From Sphingomonas hankookensis (GTDB lineage Bacteria; Pseudomonadota; Alphaproteobacteria; Sphingomonadales; Sphingomonadaceae): a stretch of 64,000 nucleotides of DNA. A model generated the notes under the pieces. It searched no databases. It was not told the DNA's origin and saw nothing but the letters and a program-made list of their open reading frames with translations. Shown one piece after another: positions 51,712-61,293 of this stretch (positions are counted from its first letter, which is position 1; the number at the start of each line of letters is the position of its first letter). Where the stretch lies: contig NZ_JAKREV010000003.1 of assembly GCF_022664465.1 (NCBI RefSeq), positions 62,001 to 126,000 on the forward strand. The letters are read 5' to 3'. The position numbers and the translations under genes are program-made.

Positions 51712-52059
51712 TCAGATGCCCCAGCTATTCAGCTTGTCGTCGATCTTCTTCCATTCCGCCTGCCGCTTGGCCCGTTCGCGCTCGAACTCGGCCGCCTCGG
51801 CGCGTTCCTTGGCCAGATCGATCTGCTGCTGCGCGATGATCTCTTCGTCGCTGCGGTTCGCCGGCCAGCTTTCGAAATAGATGATGTTCGGCTTGTACGC
51901 GCGTTCGAAGTACGAATCGTGGACGAACGCCCAGCCGATCACCAGCACGACGCAGATCGACGCCAGCAGGAACCACCATTCATGCTTCTGGCGCGCACGG
52001 GCGAACGCCACGAAGTCGCGAATGGCATGGACCGGCGAGAACAGATGGCGGAGCTTCAC
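51712..52059 (-). CDS. Single-pass membrane protein with C-terminal coiled coil, unknown function
   Basis: A 115-residue protein: a short basic N-terminus, one membrane helix (WWFLLASICVVLVIGWAFV at about residues 27-45), a conserved-looking AYKPNIIYFESWPANRSDEEI segment and a charged coiled coil (AKERAEAAEFERERAKRQAEWKKIDDKLN). GTG 52059 follows GGGCGG. It lies five bases before ribD and was probably transcribed with it. No link to riboflavin is apparent; such proteins are common beside ribD in sphingomonads (recollection, not checked). Confidence 0.75.
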   Translation of the reverse strand: MKLRHLFSPVHAIRDFVAFARARQKHEWWFLLASICVVLVIGWAFVHDSYFERAYKPNIIYFESWPANRSDEEIIAQQQIDLAKERAEAAEFERERAKRQAEWKKIDDKLNSWGI

Positions 52060-52143
52060 GCCGCCCAAGATAGGCGCAGGTGGCGGCAACCGCCAGCCCT
52101 TGCGCGGTGGCGGGCGTTGCGTCCGTTCCGGAAGAAGAATGGG

Positions 52144-52244
52144 TTCACGCGGGGGCGCGGAGACGAGCCCCAAACGCCCAAGTCCGTTGGCGAAGGTGAG
52201 GAGACGGCGAACGCCCCCTCCGCGTCTCCGCGCCTCCGCGTGAA
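52144..52244. repeat. Inverted repeat, family E
   Basis: TTCACGCGGGGGCGCGGAGACG (52144-52165) faces CGTCTCCGCGCCTCCGCGTGAA (52223-52244), a near-perfect 22-bp inverted repeat with a 57-base centre. It lies between the tonB-like gene and the membrane protein gene; the 235-base gap holds nothing else. Confidence 0.7.
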
Positions 52245-52294
52245 CAAATCCACGCAGGCCGCATCCCAACCGTCACCGGGATACGGCCGACCCG

Positions 52295-52969
52295 TCAGCT
52301 ATCCTCCATGTTGAACCGCACGGTCATTTCGCGCCAGCTTTCCACCGCCACTCCGTCGCGGGTCGCCGGACGGAAGCGCCATTTGGATAGCGCCCGGCGC
52401 TTGGTCGCGTCGAAGAAGGCGTCGCTGGTCGCGCTGACCTGCTCGACCGCGGCGACGCGGCCGTTGGCGCCAACCAGCACGCGGACCACGACGATGCCGT
52501 CGCGCGCCTGATTACGCTCGAACGCCGGATAGTCGGGCTGGAAATCGGCACGATAGCGCGGGTCGATGCTGGCATTGACCAGCACCGGCAGCGGCGTCGC
52601 GACGGTTACCGGGCTGCCCGTGCCGGTCGCGCTCGGCGCAGGCGGCAGCGGCATCAGCGGCGGGGCGACGGGGGGCATCGTGTCGGTGCTGGTGATGACC
52701 GGCCCCGGCACCGGGATCGGCGCAGGCGGGGTGTAGGGCAGCGGCACCGGCGCGGGATCGGGCATCGCGCGCTCGACCGGCTTCGGTTCGTCGATCGGCG
52801 GTGGCGGTGGGTCGATCGGGATGTTGATCGCTTCCATCGGCCCGGACGGATCGATGCGCGTCACCACTGTCGTCGCCGTCACGATCGCCAGCGCCAGCAG
52901 GCCGCCGTTGATCGCAATCGCAATGCCGAGCCCAACCGGGTTCAGGCCACGCTGTCCCTGATATGCCAT
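52295..52969 (-). CDS. TonB-like energy transducer
   Basis: A 224-residue protein with one N-terminal helix ([24 protein letters not shown]), a Pro-rich periplasmic spacer with repeated P-x-P (residues 50-115) and a C-terminal TonB domain ([37 protein letters not shown]...[17 protein letters not shown]). It would pass proton-motive force to outer-membrane receptors such as the one at 6427. No exbB/exbD is adjacent. ATG 52969 is natural. Confidence 0.88.
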   Translation of the reverse strand: MAYQGQRGLNPVGLGIAIAINGGLLALAIVTATTVVTRIDPSGPMEAINIPIDPPPPPIDEPKPVERAMPDPAPVPLPYTPPAPIPVPGPVITSTDTMPPVAPPLMPLPPAPSATGTGSPVTVATPLPVLVNASIDPRYRADFQPDYPAFERNQARDGIVVVRVLVGANGRVAAVEQVSATSDAFFDATKRRALSKWRFRPATRDGVAVESWREMTVRFNMEDS

Positions 52970-53060
52970 GCCACCGTCCTCTCGATTCGTATCTCCTGCC
53001 GTCCAGTCGGCCGACGCGATGAGATACCCTATCGTGGGACGTGTAAAGCTGACGTGCGCG

Positions 53061-54380
53061 TCAGGCGGTCAGCCGCTCGATCGCCCGCGTCCGCCCGATC
53101 AGCGGCAGCAGCGCGGCCATGTCCGGGCCATGGTCCATCCCCGTCAGCGCGCGGCGCAGCGGCAGGAAAAGTGCCTTGCCCTTGCGCCCCGTCTCCGCCT
53201 TCAGCGCCCCGGTCAGCTCGGCCCACGGATCGGCCCATGGCAGGTCACCTGCGACCTCTGCCGCGCGAGCCAGGAACGCGCGGTCTTCCTCCGCCACCGG
53301 CAGCGTCTCGACCAGCCCGGTCACGACCCGCCACCAGTCGCCAGCATCGCTGACCCGCTCCAGATTGCCGCGTACCGCGTCCCACGCCGCCGCATCCATC
53401 CCCGCAGGCAGAACGTCTGCGACCCGCTCGAATGGCAACTGGTGCACGATCCGCGCATTGACCTGCGCCAGCTCGGCCTCGTCGAACCGCGCCGGCGCCC
53501 GCCCGAACCGGCCGAAGTCGAACGCCGCGATCAGCGGCGCGGGATCGACCATCGCCTCGACTGGATCGCTCGTCCCCAGCCGTGCCAACAGCGCGACGAC
53601 CGCCTCCGGCTCGATCCCCTGTTCCCGGAAATGCGCGACGCCCAGCGACCCCAGCCGCTTGGACAGCTTGCCCTCGTTCCCGACCAGCAGCGCCTCATGC
53701 GCAAAGGCCGGCGGCGCCGCGCCCATCGCCTGAAACATCTGCATCTGCGTCGCGGTGTTCGAGACGTGATCCTCACCGCGCACGACATGGGTCACGCCCA
53801 TATCGGCATCATCGATGACCGAGGGCAGCAGGTACAGCCACGACCCGTCGGCACGCCGCACCACCGGATCGGACAGCAGCGCCCCGTCGAACTTCTGCGG
53901 CCCGCGGACCATATCGTCCCAGACGATCGGGATGTGATCCAAGTGAAAGCGCCAGTGCGGCCGCCGCCCCTCACCCTCCAGCCCCGCGCGATCCTCGTCG
54001 GTCAGCTTCAGCGCCGCCCGATCATAGACCGGCGGCAGCCCCCGCCCGGCCAGAATCTTGCGCCGCAGATCGAGTTCCTCGGGCGTCTCATAGGCCGGAT
54101 AAATCCGCCCGTTCGCCACCATGTCGGCAAACACCGCCTCATACCGATCGAACCGCGCCGACTGCCGCTCCTCGCCATCGGGCACCAGCCCCAGCCACGC
54201 CAGATCGCCCCGGATCGCCTCGACGAACCGCTCCTCGCTGCGGGCGGCATCGGTATCGTCGATCCGCAGCAGGAACCGTCCACCGTGCTTGCGCGCAAAC
54301 ATCCAGTTGTGGAGCGCGGTGCGCAAATTGCCGATATGGAGAAAGCCGGTCGGGCTCGGCGCGAAACGGGTGACGATCAT
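53061..54380 (-). CDS. gltX: Glutamate-tRNA ligase (short, second type)
   Basis: A 439-residue class I synthetase with the HIGH motif in [22 protein letters not shown] and the KMSKS motif in GKLSKRLGS. The length and C-terminal domain fit the GltX2 type of alphaproteobacteria, which often carry two copies with different tRNA specificity; a second copy is not in the window. ATG 54380 is preferred over a TTG four codons earlier. It is divergent from prs with 117 bases between starts. Confidence 0.93.
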   Translation of the reverse strand: MIVTRFAPSPTGFLHIGNLRTALHNWMFARKHGGRFLLRIDDTDAARSEERFVEAIRGDLAWLGLVPDGEERQSARFDRYEAVFADMVANGRIYPAYETPEELDLRRKILAGRGLPPVYDRAALKLTDEDRAGLEGEGRRPHWRFHLDHIPIVWDDMVRGPQKFDGALLSDPVVRRADGSWLYLLPSVIDDADMGVTHVVRGEDHVSNTATQMQMFQAMGAAPPAFAHEALLVGNEGKLSKRLGSLGVAHFREQGIEPEAVVALLARLGTSDPVEAMVDPAPLIAAFDFGRFGRAPARFDEAELAQVNARIVHQLPFERVADVLPAGMDAAAWDAVRGNLERVSDAGDWWRVVTGLVETLPVAEEDRAFLARAAEVAGDLPWADPWAELTGALKAETGRKGKALFLPLRRALTGMDHGPDMAALLPLIGRTRAIERLTA

Positions 54381-54497
54381 GGGGCAGCCCAATCGCCCAT
54401 TTGTCGCATCGGCGCAAACGCGGGCGTCACATGGGTTTCACAATTCGTCCGCGCGCTCTATGGCGCACCCCATCTATCCATGGATACGGGCGCACCC

Positions 54498-55433
54498 ATG
54501 AAGCTGCTGGCGGGCAATTCCAACCTCCCCTTGTCGACCGCGATCGCGGACTATCTGGAGATTCCGCTGACCAAGGCCAGCGTGCGCCGCTTCGCCGACG
54601 AGGAAATCTTCGTCGAGGTGCTGGAAAACGTCCGCGGCGAGGACGTGTTCGTCGTCCAGTCGACCAGCTATCCGGTCAACGACAATCTGATGGAAATGCT
54701 GATCATGATCGATGCGCTGAAACGCGCATCGGCGCGGCGCATCACCGCCGTCATCCCCTATTTCGGCTATGCGCGGCAGGACCGGAAGCCCGGCCCCCGC
54801 ACCCCGATCTCGGCCAAGCTGGTCGCCAACATCATCACCGAAGCCGGCGCCGACCGCGTGCTGTGCGTCGATCTCCACGCCGGGCAGATTCAGGGCTTCT
54901 TCGATATCCCGACCGACAATCTCTACGGTGCGCCGGTGATGTCGGAGGATATCAAGACCCGCTTCGGCGAGCATAACCTGATGGTCGTGTCGCCCGACGT
55001 CGGCGGCGTGGTCCGCGCGCGCAGCCTCGCCAAGCGGCTCCACAACGCCCCCCTCGCCATCGTCGACAAGCGCCGCGAGCGCGCCGGCGAATCGGAGGTG
55101 ATGAACATCATCGGCGATGTCGAGGGCCGCTTCTGCGTCCTGATCGACGATATCGTCGATTCGGCGGGCACGCTGTGCAACGCCGCCGCCGCCCTCAAGC
55201 AGGCCGGCGCGGTCGGCGTCGTCGCCTATTGCACCCACGGCGTCCTGTCGGGCGGCGCGGTCGCGCGGGTCGAGGCATCGGCGCTCGAAGAACTGGTCAT
55301 CACCGATTCGATCGGCAACCACGACGTGATCGCCGGCGGCACCAAGATCCGCCACCTGACCATCGCCCCGCTGCTCGCCGAAGCGATCCGCCGCATCGCC
55401 GAGGAAGCGTCGGTGTCGAGCCTGTTCGACTGA
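54498..55433 (+). CDS. prs: Ribose-phosphate pyrophosphokinase (PRPP synthetase)
   Basis: A 311-residue enzyme making PRPP from ribose 5-phosphate and ATP. It has the [25 protein letters not shown] start region, [24 protein letters not shown] (ATP/Mg loop), [31 protein letters not shown] and the PRPP loop [20 protein letters not shown] 54498 starts the family sequence; ATG 54480 six codons upstream is possible. It has no operon partner on this strand. Confidence 0.95.
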   Translation: MKLLAGNSNLPLSTAIADYLEIPLTKASVRRFADEEIFVEVLENVRGEDVFVVQSTSYPVNDNLMEMLIMIDALKRASARRITAVIPYFGYARQDRKPGPRTPISAKLVANIITEAGADRVLCVDLHAGQIQGFFDIPTDNLYGAPVMSEDIKTRFGEHNLMVVSPDVGGVVRARSLAKRLHNAPLAIVDKRRERAGESEVMNIIGDVEGRFCVLIDDIVDSAGTLCNAAAALKQAGAVGVVAYCTHGVLSGGAVARVEASALEELVITDSIGNHDVIAGGTKIRHLTIAPLLAEAIRRIAEEASVSSLFD

Positions 55434-55454
55434 GTCGGACGGACCCATCCTTTC

Positions 55455-55487
55455 GTCACCCCGGGCTTGACCCAAGGTCCCGCTTCG
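55455..55487. repeat. Family D repeat fragment (D3)
   Basis: 'gtcaccccgggcttgacccaaggtcccgctt' after prs, similar to 29907 and 63116. Confidence 0.6.
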
Positions 55488-55544
55488 ACGGCCGACAGGA
55501 AGCGGAAGCGCCGTTGCCTGGCGCCTGATCCATCCGACTAAAAC

Positions 55545-55627
55545 CGTCGCCCCAGCGAAGGCTGGGGCCGCAGGCGGCGCCTGCCCCGCGCTACAACCGG
55601 GAGATCCCAGCCTTCGCTGGGATGACG
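55545..55627. repeat. Interspersed palindromic repeat, family C (C4)
   Basis: CGTCGCCCCAGCGAAGGCTGGGG at the left and CCCAGCCTTCGCTGGGATGACG at the right, between convergent prs and the DUF962 gene. Confidence 0.8.
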
Positions 55628-55656
55628 TCCGGTTCGATAGGGCTCGGCACCGCCAC

Positions 55657-56160
55657 TCACCGCCCGCCAGCCTGCGCCCCCTCGATCGCCCGCCGCACCG
55701 GCTGACGCAGCCCGAGCAGGAACGCCAGTTCGGCGACCACGAACAACGGCCCGACGAACAGACTGGACAGATCGTCGACGAACGCCGGTTTGCGCCCTTC
55801 GAAATAATGGCCGACGAACTGCAGCGTCCAGCCGACCACGAAGCTCCCCAGCCCGACCGCCAGCCACGCCCCGGTCGACCAACTTGCCACGACGCTTCCC
55901 GCCCAGCTGACGAATGCCAGAAACACCGCCAGCACCGCACCGAACCTCCCATCGATCCGCAGATACCCGACCGCCGCGATCGCCGCGATGATCATCATCG
56001 GCGTGACCGCCAGCCCGTCGCCCAGCGGGATCGCCGGTCGCGACAGCAGCACGCCGATGCCGAACAGGATCAGCGGGATGCCGACCATGTGCGTCGCGAC
56101 ATTATGCCCGTTGCGATGATATTCGGCATAGGCCGACAGCTGCCTGACCAGTCGCGACAT
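55657..56160 (-). CDS. Mpo1-like (DUF962) membrane protein
   Basis: A 167-residue protein with about four membrane helices and the family motif EYHRNGHNVATHMVGIPLILFG at residues 15-36 plus GHYFEGRKPAFVDDL near residue 115; conserved histidines in both bind iron in yeast Mpo1. That enzyme is a dioxygenase in alpha-oxidation of 2-hydroxy fatty acids from phytosphingosine. Sphingomonads make glycosphingolipids with 2-hydroxymyristate, so a parallel role is plausible but inferred. ATG 56160 follows GGAGAGGA. Confidence 0.83.
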   Translation of the reverse strand: MSRLVRQLSAYAEYHRNGHNVATHMVGIPLILFGIGVLLSRPAIPLGDGLAVTPMMIIAAIAAVGYLRIDGRFGAVLAVFLAFVSWAGSVVASWSTGAWLAVGLGSFVVGWTLQFVGHYFEGRKPAFVDDLSSLFVGPLFVVAELAFLLGLRQPVRRAIEGAQAGGR

Positions 56161-56287
56161 CGATCCTCTCCAAAACATCCGCTGCCGCCGGGCGAGTCGT
56201 CCGTCCGTGTGGGCAGGTTGCGACCGATCCTGTCACGTCCGATCGCTTCCGTCACCTGGGCGCTGCGGCGTGGCGGAGCAGCAGGCC

Positions 56288-56818
56288 GCCTATCCGCCGC
56301 CGGCGCGAAACGTCACCCCGCGCATGCCGTCGGGCATCGGCACGGCCAGCGTCACCACGTCGCCGATCGACAATGGCGCGTCGTCGCCCCGCACAAACTC
56401 GATCTGCACCAGCGCCTCGCCACCCGCCGCGATCGTCACGGGTGCTTCGTCCAGCAGCGGGCGCCCGATCGCGTTGCCCGGAAACGGCCTGGTCCGGTCC
56501 CACGCCGATGTCGCAGCACGGCCAGCGCCCGCAGCGCCGCTGCGTATCGCGATGCGTACCGGCGTCGGCCCGGCGTCGGCCCGGCGCGATACCGTATCTC
56601 GACCGTTTCGTTCTGATCCGACCAGCGCCCGGTAAGGTCGGCCGTGACACCGCCGCCCGACAGGCGTGCCGTGTCATCCGGCAGGCCTTGGGTAGCTGTC
56701 AGCGTAACGCCCGGTTCGGCTACGGGCGACAGCCTCCCCCGGCTTGCCTGCGAACAGGCCGGGACGGCAACGATGCTCGCCAACAGCGACCCAATCGCGA
56801 CCGTCGCCCGGCGGATTA
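56288..56818 (-). pseudogene. Decayed lipoprotein gene: 11-bp tandem duplication and lost start codon
   Basis: Reading down from about 56816 the frame is IRRATVAIGSLLASIVAVPAC, a standard lipoprotein signal with lipobox cysteine, then about 60 residues ending QNETVEIRYRAGPTP. Two tandem copies of GGCGTCGGCCC (56561-56571 and 56572-56582) follow. With one copy removed the frame continues as PVRIAIRSG...TSAWDRTRPFPGNAIG...LVQIEF...GVTFRAGGG and stops at 56288-56290. The 5' end has GTA where GTG or ATG is expected, overlapping the TAA of the upstream lipoprotein gene; GTG/TGA would be the ancestral overlap (inference). The protein family is not recognised. Confidence 0.75.
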
Positions 56819-57997
56819 CTTCGCCTGCTCTAATGGTGTCGCCGCCGGCACGTCCACGACCTTCAACTGATAGCGTCCGGGCGGCAGTAGCAGCGCGATA
56901 TCCTCGCCCGGCCGTATCGCCACCCGATCCATCGGCACCGACGCTTCGGTTTCACCGGCCGGCCGTGCCTCGATCACCCGCCAGCCCTTGATGGGACGCA
57001 ACGCCTTCGGGATCGACACCACACGGTCTCCCGCTGCGACCCGCCACACCGGCCTCCCGCGCATGAACCGCGCCGTTGGATGATCGACGACCAGATCAAA
57101 CAAACCCGCGGGTTCGTCCGCCGGCAACTGGGCCAGTCGATCCTTCGTACCACCGCCTTGGCACGTCGTCTGCGATACCGTCAGGGGATCGATTCCGGTA
57201 AGCGCCTTCAACCGGGTCGCCATCCATTTCTGGCCGTTTGCCAGCGGCACTTCGCTCGCGTGCGAATAGCCGACATGGACCAACAGCTTCGCTCCCGGAT
57301 GCCCTGCGATATAGTCCGCCAGCTGGCGTGCCTGCGCAGTTTCCCGCCGTGCGATACGCACGTCCCACGACGCCTTGTCGTCCCCGGGCTGGTGCCGTTC
57401 TTCGTACGGTATCAGCCGATATCCGAGCGTCTTCGCCTCACGTCCCAGCCGTCCGAACCCGGCTTCGGACAGGTAATACCCGTCTTCGTCCTCGAAAAAC
57501 GGTTGATCTGGACGCTTCCGATAGGGTGGCAGGAACTGGTTGGGCACCGTCGGGTCGGGGTTGTTGAGCGTTTCCATCGCCAGCGTGTCATACCCCAGCG
57601 GACGCAGCGCGCGGGCAACCCGTGCCGCAAATCCGCGATGTTCGGATCGCTCATGGCTCTCGTTGACGATGACGACCGACGTCTGGCGGGCGCGCTGCAC
57701 GATCGTTTCGATCACATCACCTCCGCCTGCGATGGGCGGACAAGCGATCGGCTTGTAATCGCTGCTGGTGGCGGCGATCAGGTCCTCGCGACCGAACATG
57801 CTCAGCGTCTGTCCGACCATCTCGTCGGCCAAGGGGCGCGCCGGATCGATTTCGGCCAGCGATCGCAGCTTGTAATCGTCTTTCGGTATCGGCGCTGCGG
57901 CCACCGTCGCCGGCGCGATTAGGGTCACCCGCTCGGCACATCCGGCTGCCGACAGCCAAAGCATCAGGGCAAGCGAAGCATGTCGAGCAGTGCGCAT
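56816..57997 (-). CDS. ChaN/erythromycin-esterase-like lipoprotein
   Basis: A 393-residue lipoprotein; the signal MRTARHASLALMLWLSAAGC ends in a lipobox. The domain pattern VVIVNESHERSEHRGFAARVARALRPLGYDTLAMETL and, later, KLLVHVGYSHASEVPLANG resembles the EreA/ChaN-like superfamily, in which an E-S-H and a distal His form a metal or catalytic site. The C-terminal 100 residues are a beta-rich domain. The substrate is unknown. It was probably the first gene of a pair with the decayed gene downstream. ATG 57997. Confidence 0.75.
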   Translation of the reverse strand: MRTARHASLALMLWLSAAGCAERVTLIAPATVAAAPIPKDDYKLRSLAEIDPARPLADEMVGQTLSMFGREDLIAATSSDYKPIACPPIAGGGDVIETIVQRARQTSVVIVNESHERSEHRGFAARVARALRPLGYDTLAMETLNNPDPTVPNQFLPPYRKRPDQPFFEDEDGYYLSEAGFGRLGREAKTLGYRLIPYEERHQPGDDKASWDVRIARRETAQARQLADYIAGHPGAKLLVHVGYSHASEVPLANGQKWMATRLKALTGIDPLTVSQTTCQGGGTKDRLAQLPADEPAGLFDLVVDHPTARFMRGRPVWRVAAGDRVVSIPKALRPIKGWRVIEARPAGETEASVPMDRVAIRPGEDIALLLPPGRYQLKVVDVPAATPLEQAK

Positions 57998-58064
57998 GCC
58001 GCAGCCTAGATTGCCCTACTGTCGCGTACCATAGCTGTCTCGCAGCGATGCAGATCGAGTCGGA

Positions 58065-58811
58065 TCAAGCCACCCCGTCCCACACCAGCTTCGCCCCCAC
58101 CGCGATCATCAGCACATAGATCAGCGTGTAGAACCGCTTCGCCGCGACCCGGCGCACCAGCCATACCCCGGCCATGGTCGACGCGATCGCCACCGGCAGC
58201 AGCGTCGCCGACGTCGTCAGGTTCGCGGGGGTGAACTGGCCGAGCGCGAGATAGGCCGGCACCTTCAGCCAGTTGACCGCCCCGAAGAACAGCGCGGTCG
58301 TCCCCACCAGCACGTCGCGCGGAAGTTGGCGCGGCAGCACCCACAGCTGGAACGGCGGCTGTCCCGCATGCGCGATCTGGCTGGTAAAGCCCGATGCCAC
58401 GCCGAACATCGTCCCCACCCAGCCCGGCGACCGGCGCGCAGCGGGCATGCCGTGGCGCTCGGTCCACAACCGCCACGCCCCGAACCCGATCGAGATCGCC
58501 CCGACCGCCGCCAGGACGGCCGAAGGTTGCACCGCGCTCGCAAAACCATAGCCGAGCAGGATGCCGCCCCCGGCGCCCGGCAGCATCCACCCGATCACCC
58601 GCCAGTCGATCGTCCGCCGGAACGCCCAGATGCCGACGACGTCCTGCACGATCAGGATTGGCAACAGGATCGCGGCGGCGCGCACCGGATCGATCGCCAT
58701 CGCCAACATCGGCAGCGACAGCGCGCCCATGCCAGAAAAGCCGCCCTTCGCCAGCCCGAGCATCACCACCGCCGGCACCGCCAGCGCGTAGAAGAAAGGG
58801 TTTTCGATCAC
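58065..58811 (-). CDS. TauE/SafE family sulfite/organosulfonate exporter
   Basis: A 248-residue protein with seven to eight helices. The family repeats are visible: LAKGGFSGMGALSLPMLA in the first half and GFTSQIAHAGQPPFQLWVLP in the second. TauE/SafE proteins move sulfite, sulfoacetate or other small anions; the substrate here is not known. It is the last gene of a crtZ-led operon, 4 bases after the preceding gene. Confidence 0.87.
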   Translation of the reverse strand: MIENPFFYALAVPAVVMLGLAKGGFSGMGALSLPMLAMAIDPVRAAAILLPILIVQDVVGIWAFRRTIDWRVIGWMLPGAGGGILLGYGFASAVQPSAVLAAVGAISIGFGAWRLWTERHGMPAARRSPGWVGTMFGVASGFTSQIAHAGQPPFQLWVLPRQLPRDVLVGTTALFFGAVNWLKVPAYLALGQFTPANLTTSATLLPVAIASTMAGVWLVRRVAAKRFYTLIYVLMIAVGAKLVWDGVA

Positions 58812-58815
58812 CCGG

Positions 58816-59196
58816 TCAGCCGTTCCGGTCGTTCAGCGCCTGCGCGATGCGGAACAGCGCCAGCACGCCAACCGCCAGCACCGCGACCAGCGCCAGCACG
58901 GCATAGGTCAGCACCTCCAGCCAGCGCGATACCGTGCGCGTCGCCTCGACCTGCCGGGTCATCGCGACGCTGTCCGGCGTCTCGACGCGCGGTGCGCCGG
59001 TCGTGAAGGGGGCGGGCGGCGGCGCCTCGGGGTTCCGCGGATCGGCGCGTCGGTCTGCGCCCGTGCCAACTTCCGATCCCGAACGTGGCGATCCGCCGTC
59101 GGTCGACATCGTCGCCACCGCGCCGACCATCGCCAGCGTGGCGAAGATCGCCAGCGCCCATGACAACAGCCGTGCCTGCCACCCCTCGGGCGTCAT
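58816..59196 (-). CDS. Two-helix membrane protein, unknown function
   Basis: A 126-residue protein: helix (LLSWALAIFATLAMVGAVATM), a Gly/Pro/acidic periplasmic loop of about 50 residues (SPRSGSEVGTGADRRADPRNPEAPPPA) and a second helix (VLTYAVLALVAVLAVGVLALF). No family recognised. It overlaps the crtZ stop in ATGA, so it is translated with crtZ. Confidence 0.7.
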   Translation of the reverse strand: MTPEGWQARLLSWALAIFATLAMVGAVATMSTDGGSPRSGSEVGTGADRRADPRNPEAPPPAPFTTGAPRVETPDSVAMTRQVEATRTVSRWLEVLTYAVLALVAVLAVGVLALFRIAQALNDRNG

Positions 59197-59717
59197 GGAT
59201 GCTCGACCGGATCGTGGGTCCGGGCGGTCGGCCCGCGAACGCCGGCATTGCCGCGGCGCTTGAGCTCGGCCTTCAAATCCTCTGGTCTAGGCGCCCACAG
59301 GAAGCCGAAGCTGACCGTCCCATGCTTGCTCTCCACCGCATGGTGCAGCCGATGGGCGGAAATGATCCGCTTCATATAGGGCGACTTGGGCAGATAACGG
59401 TGGTTGAGCCGGCGGTGGACGATGACGTCGTGGAACCCGAAATAGATTGCGCCATAGGCGGCGATGCCCGCACCGATCCAGATCGTGCCCGGCCACCAGC
59501 CCCATTGCACCCCGCCCAGCAGCAGCACGATCGACGGCACGGCAAAGATCGCGGCGTACAGGTCGTTCCATTCCCAGTTGCCGTGGCGAGGGCGATGGTG
59601 GCTGGCATGCAGGAACCAGCCCGGCCCGTGCATCAGCCAGCGATGCGCGACATAGGCGAACCCTTCCATGAAGATCACGGTCGCGACGAAGATCAGGAGT
59701 CCGATGGCCCAGTGCAT
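59193..59717 (-). CDS. crtZ: Beta-carotene hydroxylase
   Basis: A 174-residue membrane di-iron hydroxylase that adds hydroxyl groups to the ionone rings in zeaxanthin/nostoxanthin synthesis. The histidine clusters are complete: HRWLMH, HASHH, HDVIVHRRLNHR and HRLHH. ATG 59717 begins MHWAIGLLIFVAT, the first helix; a longer open frame upstream is rejected. It fits the yellow pigment of sphingomonads. It is divergent from sucC. Confidence 0.93.
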   Translation of the reverse strand: MHWAIGLLIFVATVIFMEGFAYVAHRWLMHGPGWFLHASHHRPRHGNWEWNDLYAAIFAVPSIVLLLGGVQWGWWPGTIWIGAGIAAYGAIYFGFHDVIVHRRLNHRYLPKSPYMKRIISAHRLHHAVESKHGTVSFGFLWAPRPEDLKAELKRRGNAGVRGPTARTHDPVEHP

Positions 59718-59889
59718 CGCGGCGATATAGCGAAGCGGTCCAGCGATTGCGACGACTTCGATAGTAAAGCATTTGCGACGCAATCGCATTAACGCGCTTT
59801 CGGGCTGGATTCGCCGGCGCGCATGTGCTTTACGCGCGGCAACTTCGCAAACTTGCGTACAACCACCCGAGAGGCGGAAAGCGAATCCC

Positions 59890-61089
59890 ATGAACATTCA
59901 CGAATATCAGGCCAAGGAACTGCTCGCGAAGTTCGGCGTGCCCGTTCCGGCCGGCTTCTCGGCGATGACCGTCGACGAAGCGGTCGAAGCCTCGTCGAAG
60001 CTGCCCGGACCGCTCTACGTCGTGAAGGCGCAGATCCACGCCGGCGGCCGCGGCAAGGGCAAGTTCAAGGAACTCGGCCCCGATGCCAAGGGCGGCGTCC
60101 GCCTTGCCAAGACCGCCGACGAAGTCCGCGCGGCGGCGACCGACATGCTCGGCAACACGCTGGTCACCATCCAGACCGGTGACGCGGGCAAGCAGGTCAA
60201 CCGCCTGTACGTGACCGACGGCGTCGACATCGCGAAGGAATTCTACCTCGCGCTGCTCGTCAACCGCGCGACCGGCCGCGTTTCGATGGTCGCCTCGACC
60301 GAAGGCGGCATGGATATCGAAACCGTGGCGCACGATACGCCCGAGAAGATCCATTCGATCGACATCGATCCGGCCACCGGCTTCCAGGGCCATCACGGCC
60401 GCGCCGTCGCCGCCGCGCTCGAACTGAGCGGCGACCTCGCCAAGCAGGCCGCCAGCGTCGCGTCGAAGCTGTACGACGCGTTCCTCGGCACCGATGCCGA
60501 GCAGATCGAGATCAATCCGCTCGCCGTCACCGACGATGGCAAGCTGGTCGTGCTCGACGCCAAGGTGGGCTTCGACGGCAACGCGATGTTCCGTCACAAG
60601 GACCTGATGGAACTGCGCGACACCACCGAAGAAGATGCGATGGAGCTGGAGGCGTCGAAGTACGACCTCGCCTATATCAAGCTCGACGGCGATATCGGCT
60701 GCATGGTCAACGGTGCTGGCCTTGCCATGGCGACGATGGACATCATCAAGCTGAACGGCATGTTCCCGGCCAACTTCCTCGACGTCGGCGGCGGCGCGAA
60801 CAAGGAAAAGGTCACCGCGGCGTTCAAGATCATCCTCGCCGATCCGGCGGTGAAGGGCATCCTCGTAAACATTTTCGGCGGCATCATGAAGTGCGACATC
60901 ATCGCGGAGGGCATCGTCGCCGCCGCGAAGGAAGTGAACCTGTCGGTGCCGCTGGTCGTCCGACTGGAAGGGACCAACGTGCAGGCCGGCAAGGACATCC
61001 TCGCCAATTCGGGTCTGGCGATCGTTCCGGCCAACGACCTGGGCGATGCCGCCAAGAAGATCGTCGCGGAAGTGCAGAAGGCGGCCTGA
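59890..61089 (+). CDS. sucC: Succinyl-CoA synthetase beta subunit
   Basis: A 399-residue ADP-forming ligase subunit of the TCA cycle: [23 protein letters not shown], the ATP-grasp region [49 protein letters not shown] (Mg site) and [23 protein letters not shown] 59890 is the family start. A strong terminator follows. sucD, normally next, is absent here: etfB follows. Confidence 0.95.
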   Translation: MNIHEYQAKELLAKFGVPVPAGFSAMTVDEAVEASSKLPGPLYVVKAQIHAGGRGKGKFKELGPDAKGGVRLAKTADEVRAAATDMLGNTLVTIQTGDAGKQVNRLYVTDGVDIAKEFYLALLVNRATGRVSMVASTEGGMDIETVAHDTPEKIHSIDIDPATGFQGHHGRAVAAALELSGDLAKQAASVASKLYDAFLGTDAEQIEINPLAVTDDGKLVVLDAKVGFDGNAMFRHKDLMELRDTTEEDAMELEASKYDLAYIKLDGDIGCMVNGAGLAMATMDIIKLNGMFPANFLDVGGGANKEKVTAAFKIILADPAVKGILVNIFGGIMKCDIIAEGIVAAAKEVNLSVPLVVRLEGTNVQAGKDILANSGLAIVPANDLGDAAKKIVAEVQKAA

Positions 61090-61116
61090 TCGCCCTTTGC
61101 CTGCGACGAAGACGAG

Positions 61117-61147
61117 GGTCCGGACGGAAACGTCCGGGCCCTTTTTC
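61117..61147 (+). terminator. Rho-independent terminator after sucC
   Basis: GGGTCCGGACG (61117-61127) pairs with CGTCCGGGCCC (61132-61142, one G-U pair) around GAAA, followed by TTTTT. It isolates sucC from etfBA. Confidence 0.85.
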
Positions 61148-61293
61148 GTTGGGGTCGCAAGGCGATTCGCGCTAGGGTCGCCGCCTGCCGCTACGGCCTC
61201 CCGGCGTTTCCATACCGGACTTGCGAAAACCACGCAGAACCGCCACAGAAACCCGCGATGCTACCGCGTAAGACGTTTTGAGAGGGAGTGCCC

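Noticed and set aside
51707..52294. FMN riboswitch before ribD
   Set aside because: No conserved FMN element blocks are seen. Upstream of ribD is a coding gene with a five-base gap, then an inverted repeat without the required conserved sequences.
54474..55952. Open frame of about 490 codons opposite prs
   Set aside because: Low-complexity Arg/Ala/Asp sequence antisense to a well-conserved enzyme, crossing two intergenic repeats.
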